The notes under the pieces are model-generated. The model saw nothing but the letters and a program-made list of their open reading frames with translations. It was not told where the DNA came from and ran no database searches. From TMED27 sp963922705 (GTDB taxonomy: Bacteria > Pseudomonadota > Alphaproteobacteria > Micavibrionales > Micavibrionaceae), in contig CAWUJS010000056.1 of assembly GCA_963922705.1 (NCBI GenBank), forward strand, positions 1 through 13,633: a DNA stretch of 13,633 nt, in the 5' to 3' direction. Every line of letters starts with the position of its first letter. Position 1 is the stretch's first letter. This document shows positions 7,893-13,633 of this stretch, in pieces. The position numbers and the translations under genes are program-made.

Positions 7893-9370
7893 GCGATCCT
7901 TATTTATTGGCAATTGATCAGGGAACGACTAGCTCGCGGGCGATTGTGTTTGATCAAAAGGGCGGCATTATCAATTTGCAGCAAAAAGAGCTAAAGCTGC
8001 ATTATCCGCATAAAGGCTGGGTTGAACAGGATGCAAACGATATTTGGCATGACACGCTCTGGTGCTTAAAGAGGATGCGCGAAGAGCTTGGTGACGATGT
8101 TGCAAAAATTGTTGCGGCGGGCATTACGAACCAACGTGAGACAACTATAATTTGGGATCGTGAAACGGGTGAGCCTATTTACAATGCGATTGTCTGGCAG
8201 GATAGAAGAACTGCGGATGTTTGTGAATCTTTGAAGGAGCGGGGGCATGAGGCTATTATATCTCAAAAGACAGGCTTACTGCTTGATCCTTATTTTTCAG
8301 CAACTAAGATTGCATGGATTTTAGACCATGTTGACGAGGCGCGTGAGCGTGCGCAAAAAGGCGAGCTTGCTTTTGGAACAGTTGATAGCTGGCTTTTGTG
8401 GAAGTTAACAAAGGGCAAGATTCATGCAACAGATGCGAGTAATGCATCACGGACAATGTTATTCAATATTCAAACGCAGGATTGGGATGAAGAATTACTG
8501 CGGCTGTTCAATGTACCGCGTGAAATCCTGCCTGAGGTTCGTGATAATGTTGCGGATTATGGAGCGGTAAATGTTGCGCATATAGGTATAAAAATCCCAA
8601 TTGGAGGCATGGCAGGCGATCAGCAATCTGCCCTAATCGGGCAGGGATGTTTTCAGAATGGTATGGTTAAGTCTACTTATGGAACCGGGTGTTTTGCGCT
8701 GATGAATATTGGCGATGCGTTTAAAGTCTCGGAGCATAGATTGCTCACGACTATCGGTTATCGCTTTGACGGGGAAGTAACATATGCGATAGAAGGTTCT
8801 ATTTTTGTTGCTGGGGCGGCTATTCAATGGTTACGTGATGGTTTGGGTTTATTTGAAGATGCAGCGCAGAGTGAATCTATTGCTATTTCTGTAACTGACA
8901 GCAATGGAGTTTATTTTATACCGGCTTTTACGGGGCTTGGGGCGCCATATTGGAAGCCGGATGCCAAAGCAATAATTGCCGGTCTTTCTCGTGAGAGTAA
9001 TGCTGTGCATATTGTGCGTGCTGCGCTTGAGGCGCAGGCTTTTCAAACAAAAGAGTTAATGGATGCTATGGTAGCTGATAGCGGCATAAAACCTGATGTT
9101 ATTCGTGTGGATGGGGGATTGGTTCAAAACGGGTTTGTTTGTCAATTTCTGGCGGATATTCTTGATGTTCATATTGAAGTACCTGCAATGCACGAAGCTA
9201 CAGCTTGGGGAGCTGCGTGTTTGGCAGGGCTGTTTGCAGGTGTTTTTGTGGATTTGGATGACGTCAGTCAATTCTGGGTCAGCAAAAACCTGTATAAACC
9301 TCAAATGCATGAAGATGAGCGAGAAAAACTCTATCAAGGCTGGCAAGAGGCTTTGCGTATGTTGCTCTAG
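7889..9370 (+). CDS. glpK: Glycerol kinase
   Basis: This 493-residue FGGY-family kinase uses ATP to convert glycerol to sn-glycerol-3-phosphate, the substrate of the preceding GlpD. The phosphate-binding start LAIDQGTTSSR is at residues 7-17. The glycerol-contacting Arg83 and Glu84 lie in GITNQRETT, and Tyr135 lies in DPYFSATK. The catalytic-base region GGMAGDQQSALIGQ places Asp at residue 244. YGTGCF and FTGLGAPYW follow as in the family. Length and order match E. coli GlpK. An AAGGT at 7876-7880 gives a ribosome site inside glpD, eight bases before the ATG. The loop that in E. coli binds fructose-1,6-bisphosphate (GGTRIPI, Arg236) reads IGIKIPI here, and the IIA-Glc docking segment is not conserved, so E. 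coli-style inhibition is probably absent. No aquaglyceroporin gene (glpF) is next to it. It ends head-on against the next gene, with overlapping stops. Confidence 0.97.
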   Translation: MSDPYLLAIDQGTTSSRAIVFDQKGGIINLQQKELKLHYPHKGWVEQDANDIWHDTLWCLKRMREELGDDVAKIVAAGITNQRETTIIWDRETGEPIYNAIVWQDRRTADVCESLKERGHEAIISQKTGLLLDPYFSATKIAWILDHVDEARERAQKGELAFGTVDSWLLWKLTKGKIHATDASNASRTMLFNIQTQDWDEELLRLFNVPREILPEVRDNVADYGAVNVAHIGIKIPIGGMAGDQQSALIGQGCFQNGMVKSTYGTGCFALMNIGDAFKVSEHRLLTTIGYRFDGEVTYAIEGSIFVAGAAIQWLRDGLGLFEDAAQSESIAISVTDSNGVYFIPAFTGLGAPYWKPDAKAIIAGLSRESNAVHIVRAALEAQAFQTKELMDAMVADSGIKPDVIRVDGGLVQNGFVCQFLADILDVHIEVPAMHEATAWGAACLAGLFAGVFVDLDDVSQFWVSKNLYKPQMHEDEREKLYQGWQEALRMLL

Positions 9371-12066
9371 GCAATTATGGTTGATCCTTGATCTTGAACG
9401 AGAACTGTAACGCCGTTATCACCTTGATACACATCAAAGTTGTTTACAGTTCCATTCCCGTTTTCATCAAACTGAATATCGTCTTGTATTTTTGTAAAGC
9501 CTATCAGGTTTATGGTGTCTGTGTTATTTGAAGCTATGGATAGAGTGTTTCTTTCATCAGTCATTTGTAAGACATCAGTATCGCTTAGCGTAATATTCTG
9601 ATTACCAACGAACAAGGTTATTCTTTCAATACCCTTTATGAAGTCATCATTGATTTGCGTGAAGTCCAGAGATCCATTTCCTGTCAATGATAGTCTGTCA
9701 CTAATACCCTGTGGTGATGGTGTCAGATCCAAGCCGTTTAAAAATTCATAAGCACGAAAACCATCATCATCCCCACCATCTATAAGAATACCGTTTGTTG
9801 AACCGATGAGTGCGTCATGCGCAGATCCATCATCTGCATTAGAAGCATCAGGATCGTTAATGTTAATTATAAAGGTATCGTGTCCATCCATCCCGTGGAA
9901 ACGACCCCTGACTTCATCGAGTGTAAATTCATCCTGTTGGTCACCCCCGATAAATACGTTGCCAGTGTTATCACCTGTACCAGTTCCAGTGAAAACTTTA
10001 TTGTTTCCCTCGCCAAGATAGAACGTATTATCTTTGACAATCTGGCTTGAACTGCTGTAATCAACTCTATCATTTCCGTCACCAAGAAAGACAGTGTTGT
10101 CAGAAGCAGCAGCGGCTACGCCCGGTAAGAAAGTTGTATCTTGTCCCGGTGCATCGTTAATAATATCGCCCCCACCATTAATATTTTGTGTATTTGTACT
10201 TGATACAATGTCTTCATTGTATATTGTGAATTCGTAGTTGATGAAACCGCTTGTTCCGCCTTCATTAAAGGCTAAAATTTCTATATCAATAGTGATTTTA
10301 TTACCTGGGTCTAGCGTCGCTGAAAAATCATTTGAAAAGTTCAGTGCTAGCTCTCCATGTACTGTGCTGTCAAAATTCCAATTGTCAAGAACACCATTGA
10401 TTTCCAAGGTGTTTAGCGTGGATATTGTTGCGTTACTAAGCCTGTAGCCATCAATTTGTTCGCCCTTAAACTCTTTCTCAAAATTATAATTCCAAACACT
10501 ATTTTCTCCTGACGCAAAGAAATCATCTGGTGCGATACTTTCTTGATCCAAGCCAACCCCTTCAATCGAGCTATTACTGATGTGTTGTGGTTCTTTTATC
10601 TGAGGTGATGCTGCATTTATGTTCGTGTCTGGATCATCAATACGATTTGGATCATTATTATTTTGATTATCATCCATTTCATCAAAATAGTCATCTTCAA
10701 TGGAATCTTCCAGCATTTCCATGGTAGTCTCACCATCTTCCAGCATATTCTCTGTGGACATTGACATGGCTCTCATATTTTCCATGCCGCCCATTGCTGA
10801 ATGCATTCCTCTGCCTGACATCGTGCTTGTGCTATCCATCATCCCCATTGCGTATCCCATTGACATCGCCATAGGGTTCATTGGTGGGCTTTCTGCTTCT
10901 TGTGATTCTGCAAGATCTTGCTCTGCTGCATCTTCTTGGGTTTCCATCATGGCACCGTCATCGCCTTCTTCATTGCGGTCAGTATCATCAATAGTTCCGT
11001 CTACTTCACTGTCGCCATCCTGATCAGTAGATCCATCTGCATCAAATGCTGGTTTTTCACCGCGCATGTCAGAGTCATCAAGAGGCTGATCTAAAGATTT
11101 TGTTTCCAGTTCAGATTCTGGCTCCGATACCGGTTCCGGTGGCTGTCTATTTTCTGCAGCAGAATCATTAACTGAGGAAAACAGATTGGGTGCGACTTTT
11201 GAAACAACTGCGAATTTTTCTATGACCTCGTTGGCAGATTTTTGTCCTAAATTCTGAATGCCACGGTTATTTGATAAGAGCTTTGCTGTTTCAAATTGGT
11301 TTGCAAGGGTCATTTCTTGCCCATCAGGCGTTCGTAAGACAATAGCGCCCTCGACAACGGTAATCTCGCCTTCATTGACATCTCCTGCGATAATTGTTCC
11401 GCGGATGCCGATTGAACCAACAGGTGTTTCAATGGCAACATCATCTGGATCTTCGCGGCCTATAAGACCTGAGGTATAAACAAATACGCCTTTTAAAACT
11501 GAAAAGTTTTGCGTGCCGCCTTGCGTTTCCGGATCAAAAACATATTCATCAATAGCCAGGCGTGTCTCTTCAGATACCGCGAAGCTTGAATCATCAATAA
11601 AGGTAATATTTATCGCAGAGCCAGAATCTGTCTCGATAACGTCACCTTGGTAAATGGGAGAATTGATTGCCAGTTTTTCTTTTGTGCCGTCCAGGCGTGT
11701 GATCGTTGCATCACCACTGATTTCTTGTACGGCTCCTACAGGACTTTCATCATTATATGTTGCGGTGTTTGCAAATTGATTACCGCCAGCGATAAAAGAA
11801 TTGACGAGCTGCGGCGATAAAGATGCTCCGCTCGGTGCTGTCAAAACAGGGGATTCAAATCCAGTAAAATAATCTTCAATGATAATAGTTTTATTAGAGT
11901 TTTTGAGGATTAAATCCACATTGTCGCGTGTTATATCAGCGTCGCGAATGAAGCTGTCACTTGGAATCTCTACAACATCACCTGTTATCTGTAGTTTTAA
12001 GATTTCTGAGTTGTCTGTTAATTCCCCGTTACCGCGTTCTAAGCTGTTAATATCTTTAAAAGCCAT
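9367..12066 (-). CDS. FecR-domain, RTX-like type I-secreted surface protein
   Basis: The protein has 899 residues, no cysteine, no N-terminal signal peptide and a strongly acidic composition. Residues 25-92 form an N-terminal region containing IIIEDYF and LSPQLVNSF. Residues about 112-262 are a FecR domain (VQEISGDATITRLDG, GDVIETDSGS, FSVLKGVFVYTSG, ETPVGSIGIRGT, VVEGAIVL). Residues 300-480 are a disordered Asp/Glu-rich and Met-rich spacer. Residues about 525-620 look like a beta-sandwich. Residues 658-735 contain degenerate RTX-type nonapeptides (FLGDGNDRVDY, YLGEGNNKV, GMDGHDTF), probably calcium-binding. The tail (residues 825-899; LSDTDVLQMTDERNTLSI, then VTVLVQDQG) resembles T1SS-exported repeat proteins. 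I infer export by an ABC transporter encoded elsewhere and a surface or biofilm role. FecR domains are otherwise known from periplasmic regulators of iron uptake. AGGGG at 12073-12077 sits six bases from the ATG, supporting this start. Confidence 0.88.
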   Translation of the reverse strand: MAFKDINSLERGNGELTDNSEILKLQITGDVVEIPSDSFIRDADITRDNVDLILKNSNKTIIIEDYFTGFESPVLTAPSGASLSPQLVNSFIAGGNQFANTATYNDESPVGAVQEISGDATITRLDGTKEKLAINSPIYQGDVIETDSGSAINITFIDDSSFAVSEETRLAIDEYVFDPETQGGTQNFSVLKGVFVYTSGLIGREDPDDVAIETPVGSIGIRGTIIAGDVNEGEITVVEGAIVLRTPDGQEMTLANQFETAKLLSNNRGIQNLGQKSANEVIEKFAVVSKVAPNLFSSVNDSAAENRQPPEPVSEPESELETKSLDQPLDDSDMRGEKPAFDADGSTDQDGDSEVDGTIDDTDRNEEGDDGAMMETQEDAAEQDLAESQEAESPPMNPMAMSMGYAMGMMDSTSTMSGRGMHSAMGGMENMRAMSMSTENMLEDGETTMEMLEDSIEDDYFDEMDDNQNNNDPNRIDDPDTNINAASPQIKEPQHISNSSIEGVGLDQESIAPDDFFASGENSVWNYNFEKEFKGEQIDGYRLSNATISTLNTLEINGVLDNWNFDSTVHGELALNFSNDFSATLDPGNKITIDIEILAFNEGGTSGFINYEFTIYNEDIVSSTNTQNINGGGDIINDAPGQDTTFLPGVAAAASDNTVFLGDGNDRVDYSSSSQIVKDNTFYLGEGNNKVFTGTGTGDNTGNVFIGGDQQDEFTLDEVRGRFHGMDGHDTFIININDPDASNADDGSAHDALIGSTNGILIDGGDDDGFRAYEFLNGLDLTPSPQGISDRLSLTGNGSLDFTQINDDFIKGIERITLFVGNQNITLSDTDVLQMTDERNTLSIASNNTDTINLIGFTKIQDDIQFDENGNGTVNNFDVYQGDNGVTVLVQDQGSTIIA
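10744..10881 (-). other. Methionine-rich segment in the FecR/T1SS protein
   Basis: Residues 396-441 of the minus-strand protein contain 15 methionines in 46 residues, in motifs such as MNPMAMSM, AMGMM, GMHSAMGGM and RAMSMS. There is one histidine and no cysteine. Acidic stretches lie on both sides (residues 340-393 and 442-482). The spacing resembles the Mets motifs that bind copper(I) or silver in periplasmic copper proteins, but the role here is inference only. It could also be a low-complexity linker. Confidence 0.7.
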
Positions 12067-12095
12067 ATTATTCCCCTAAACCCTTTTAGTTTTTG

Positions 12096-12119
12096 TTAAA
12101 AAAGCGCGCGTTGACGCAC
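12096..12119 (-). CDS. Possible seven-residue leader peptide upstream of the FecR/T1SS gene
   Basis: On the minus strand a near-consensus Shine-Dalgarno AGGAGGG (12129-12135) is followed nine bases later by a GTG codon. That opens a tiny frame encoding MRQRALF and ending in TAA. It lies 29 bases ahead of the ATG of the FecR gene. The coding bases fall almost wholly inside a terminator-like hairpin, the arrangement expected of a leader peptide. The frame is very short and could be chance, but the ribosome site is stronger than that of the main gene. No other ORF on that strand explains it. Confidence 0.3.
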   Translation of the reverse strand: MRQRALF

Positions 12120-12124
12120 TTTTT
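12098..12124 (-). terminator. Terminator-like hairpin in the 5' leader of the FecR/T1SS gene (possible attenuator)
   Basis: Read on the minus strand, AAAAAGTGCG (12124-12115) pairs with CGCGCTTTTT (12108-12099) around a six-base loop. That is ten pairs including one G-U wobble, and a T run follows directly. On the plus strand the wobble becomes an A-C mismatch, so the structure favours minus-strand RNA. It lies between the likely promoter and the start codon, where it could stop early transcription or stabilise the message 5' end. Confidence 0.4.
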
Positions 12125-12141
12125 AATACCCTCCTATCATA

Positions 12142-12170
12142 ATATTATGAAAACAATTAAAAAGAGTTAA
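12142..12170 (-). promoter_or_regulatory. Candidate sigma-70-type promoter for the FecR/T1SS gene
   Basis: On the minus strand TTAACT (12170-12165), a 17-base spacer and TAATAT (12147-12142) make a reasonable match to the -35/-10 pattern. Transcription would start near 12135, right at the AGGAGGG site. A perfect TATAAT further upstream (12207-12202) is an alternative -10 that would leave a leader of about 130 bases, but it has no good -35. The region is so A+T-rich that chance matches are likely. Confidence 0.35.
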
Positions 12171-12249
12171 TTATTATTTTAATTTATATAAAATTAAAAC
12201 TATTATACTTTTATTGACACATTAATTTTTTCTATGGTAAACGAAATTT
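12171..12249. promoter_or_regulatory. A+T-rich divergent promoter region
   Basis: This stretch separates the divergent FecR gene and the PcfJ-like gene and is almost all A and T. A perfect -35 hexamer TTGACA occurs on the plus strand at 12214-12219. The nearest -10-like hexamer (TATGGT, 12233-12238) is only 13 bases away, which is short. TATACT (12204-12209, plus) and TATAAT (12202-12207, minus) overlap each other. No Shine-Dalgarno precedes the plus-strand ATG at 12250. I see no clear operator palindrome. Confidence 0.35.
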
Positions 12250-13431
12250 ATGGTTAATGTTGTAGATGAAAAACCACTGGAAATTTTTTTGGCTGGCTTT
12301 GCCAGCGATAACGATGATCCAAGGGTTGAAGCTTTTCTCATCTACGCCCTCAAAAAGCCTTTGCTCAAAGAAGAGAGACTCTATGATATAGTCACAAGCT
12401 ATCCCGACAATCCACCATCATGGCTAACGCCGAAAAAGTTTATGGAGGATACATTCCATCGATTAAATCTCGAGAGCGTTAACCCTAGAATACAAGCAAA
12501 CATAGAGCACGTCAAAGACTGGATCGTGAGTGCGATCAACGATAATGACGCATGGGTCAATGATCTGGACTCTCAAGGGCGCCCAAAGCGTTTTAATTTT
12601 GCAACGCTAAAGGATGCTGTTTCCGCCGCTGATAAGGATATGGAGAAAAAGAGCGCACGCCTGCGTGAGAAATTCGCTGATTCCGTGGCTGCGTTTGAAG
12701 AACAGCTCACGAATGGGCATATTAAAATCATCAAGGATTTGGAGCGCGGTTATAAATTCGTCCAATTGCTAACCCCTGAGGCACTTGATTTTGAATCAGT
12801 AAAAATCAGGCATTGTATCGGCAATGGCGCTTACGATGCCCGGGTTAAAGATAAGAATTATCAATATTATTCGCTGCGTGATGGATCAAACAAGCCGCAT
12901 GCGACGCTTGAAATTAAAAATAATTGCCTTATGCAGTGTAAAGGCAAAGTCAACAAGCCGCCCATCGCGGATTATTTTTCTTTCATACAAGAGCTCATTA
13001 AAGAAAATCAATGGACTATTTCCGCAAGCCCCCGTAGTACAGGCCTGATCGAATATGAAGGTGAATATTACACAATTAACGACCTGCCCGATGATATGCG
13101 TTATCCGGGCACGCTGGTTCTTTCACAGATTCCATGGCTGACGCGGCTTCCTAACAATTTCTCAGTTAGTGGCTGTCTGGGCTTAAAAGGCTGCACATCT
13201 TTGACAGCTTTGCCAGACAATCTCTCAGTTGCTGGGTTTCTGGACTTAAGAGGCTGTACATCTTTGAAATATGTGGGCAAAAACCTCAGAGTTGTTGGAA
13301 GCATATTTTATGACAGAATACAATTCAAAACCGTTGAAGAATTCCGGGAATATTTTGAAGAAAAATATCCGCCTCAACCATCTTCGGCACACGCAAATGA
13401 CATCACCGATGGTATGCATCCAGAGCCTTAA
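12250..13431 (+). CDS. PcfJ-like domain protein with C-terminal leucine-rich-type repeats
   Basis: A 393-residue, apparently cytoplasmic protein with no signal peptide or membrane segment. The middle part (about residues 160-255) matches the pattern I know from PcfJ-like proteins: RHCIGNG (187-193), YYSLRDGSNKPHATLEI (206-222) and MQCKGKVNKPP (228-238). The family takes its name from a gene on an enterococcal conjugative plasmid, and its biochemical role is unknown. Residues 1-155 are helical and charged, without a family I recognise. Residues 297-359 hold three 21-residue repeats of the LPDNLSVAGFLDLRGCTSL type, a short leucine-rich pattern usually linked to protein binding. An in-frame stop at 12238 and no other upstream start fix the ATG at 12250, although no Shine-Dalgarno is visible. 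It is transcribed away from the FecR gene and stands alone. The His-Cys-Ile-Gly motif could be a nucleic-acid-binding or catalytic centre, but that is a guess. Confidence 0.8.
   Translation: MVNVVDEKPLEIFLAGFASDNDDPRVEAFLIYALKKPLLKEERLYDIVTSYPDNPPSWLTPKKFMEDTFHRLNLESVNPRIQANIEHVKDWIVSAINDNDAWVNDLDSQGRPKRFNFATLKDAVSAADKDMEKKSARLREKFADSVAAFEEQLTNGHIKIIKDLERGYKFVQLLTPEALDFESVKIRHCIGNGAYDARVKDKNYQYYSLRDGSNKPHATLEIKNNCLMQCKGKVNKPPIADYFSFIQELIKENQWTISASPRSTGLIEYEGEYYTINDLPDDMRYPGTLVLSQIPWLTRLPNNFSVSGCLGLKGCTSLTALPDNLSVAGFLDLRGCTSLKYVGKNLRVVGSIFYDRIQFKTVEEFREYFEEKYPPQPSSAHANDITDGMHPEP
13138..13326 (+). repeat. Three tandem 63-base leucine-rich-type repeats
   Basis: Units of exactly 63 bases (21 residues) start at 13138, 13201 and 13264. 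The first two read LTRLPNNFSVSGCLGLKGCTS and a close copy ending FLDLRGCTS. The third (LKYVGKNLRVVGSIFYDR) keeps the pattern but is diverged. They are in frame and end the PcfJ-like protein's recognisable fold. Confidence 0.8.
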
Positions 13432-13451
13432 AAAACGCCTGCTTTCGCAGG
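13430..13451 (-). terminator. Minus-facing intrinsic terminator at the 3' end of the PcfJ-like gene
   Basis: Read on the minus strand, CCTGC, a GAAA tetraloop and GCAGG form a compact hairpin (13451-13438). After two bases comes a run of six T (13435-13430), which overlaps the TAA stop of the plus-strand gene. In the plus direction there is no T run after the stem, so it should act mainly on transcripts arriving from the right, beyond this window. Confidence 0.55.
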
Positions 13452-13479
13452 AAAAGCATAGTGTAGAGGCTGTTTTTCA

Positions 13480-13537
13480 TCTTGCGGTTAAGCCAGTCCC
13501 ATAGCGTCATTCCCGCGTAGGCGGCGTAATCGCAAGA
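13480..13537. repeat. Imperfect intergenic palindrome with CGTCATTCCCGCG core
   Basis: TCTTGCGGTT (13480-13489) pairs with AATCGCAAGA (13528-13537), with one G-T mismatch or wobble. Inside it CCGC (13513-13516) and GCGG (13521-13524) make a second small stem. The inner CGTCATTCCCGCG (13505-13517) resembles a type of dispersed intergenic repeat seen in many proteobacterial genomes. Only one copy is visible here, so repeat status is inferred from the structure. Confidence 0.4.
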
Positions 13538-13558
13538 AACCCTAAAGCCAACCCAGTT

Positions 13559-13626
13559 CGTCATTGCGAGGAAGGCCAAGGGCCTGACGCGGCAATCTGG
13601 ATTGCTTCACTGCGTTCGCAATGACG
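13559..13626. repeat. Palindromic intergenic repeat element, 68 bases
   Basis: A perfect 11-base terminal inverted repeat, CGTCATTGCGA (13559-13569) and TCGCAATGACG (13616-13626), encloses two inner palindromes: AGGCC-AAG-GGCCT, then GCAATC-TG-GATTGC. This nested design is typical of small dispersed non-autonomous (REP- or MITE-like) elements. The terminal sequence is of a kind I recognise from intergenic repeats in several proteobacteria. No coding potential is seen in 13432-13633. Confidence 0.65.
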
Positions 13627-13633
13627 GATAACA

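Noticed and set aside
10700..11023. Plus-strand 107-codon ORF with hydrophobic runs, opposite the FecR gene spacer
   Set aside because: It is the reverse of the Met/Asp/Glu-rich coding stretch, which naturally gives hydrophobic Ile/Ser/Val-rich peptides. The minus-strand frame has clear domains.
12234..12257. Seven-codon ORF (MVNEIYG) overlapping the start of the PcfJ-like gene
   Set aside because: It has no Shine-Dalgarno and overlaps the main ATG out of frame. In such an A+T-rich leader it is most likely chance.
13438..13451. Hairpin after 13431 as a plus-strand terminator of the PcfJ-like gene
   Set aside because: The stem is followed by GAAAAGC-type purines, not a T run, on the plus strand. 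The T run exists only on the minus strand.
13271..13504. 77-codon plus-strand ORF across the end of the PcfJ-like gene
   Set aside because: Most of it overlaps the coding frame of the real gene, the rest lies in the hairpin region, and no domain or ribosome site is visible.

Overview
The window looks like a chromosomal segment of a Gram-negative bacterium with moderate-to-low G+C. An alphaproteobacterium is my best guess, but it is tentative. It rests on three things: a FecR-domain protein with a type I secretion (RTX-like) C-terminus, a very large beta-helix exoprotein, and CGTCATTGCGA-type palindromic intergenic repeats. No rRNA, tRNA, CRISPR array, transposase or phage gene was seen.

Layout: (1) positions 1-6239, plus strand, hold the 3' part of a giant gene for a cysteine-poor, acidic, parallel beta-helix surface/exoprotein. 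Its start lies outside the window. It has more than 40 DGI/NGI/HGI turn motifs, and the later coils carry long acidic, Tyr- and Pro-rich inserts. A strong intrinsic terminator follows (6269-6297). (2) Positions 6351-9370 hold a two-gene glycerol operon, glpD then glpK, joined by an ATGA overlap. GlpK phosphorylates glycerol and GlpD oxidises glycerol-3-phosphate to dihydroxyacetone phosphate while feeding electrons to quinone. No glpF or glpR is present here. (3) Positions 9367-12066, minus strand, encode an 899-residue secreted protein with a FecR domain, an acidic and methionine-rich spacer, degenerate RTX-like repeats and a T1SS-type C-terminus. It converges on glpK, and the two genes share a CTAG palindrome as both stop codons. 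(4) Positions 12067-12249 are an A+T-rich divergent promoter region. On the minus strand it contains a strong Shine-Dalgarno sequence, a possible seven-residue leader ORF and a terminator-like hairpin overlapping that ORF. (5) Positions 12250-13431, plus strand, encode a PcfJ-like domain protein with short 21-residue leucine-rich-type repeats. (6) Positions 13432-13633 are non-coding, with a minus-facing terminator and palindromic repeats.

The glycerol genes form an ordinary metabolic unit and are complete. The genes around them are accessory in character: two very large secreted or surface proteins and one uncharacterised PcfJ-like protein. Nothing in the sequence links them functionally to glycerol use. 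The most unusual items are the looped beta-helix architecture with a lone C-terminal cysteine pair, the Met-rich spacer inside the FecR/T1SS protein, and the leader-ORF/hairpin arrangement upstream of that protein.
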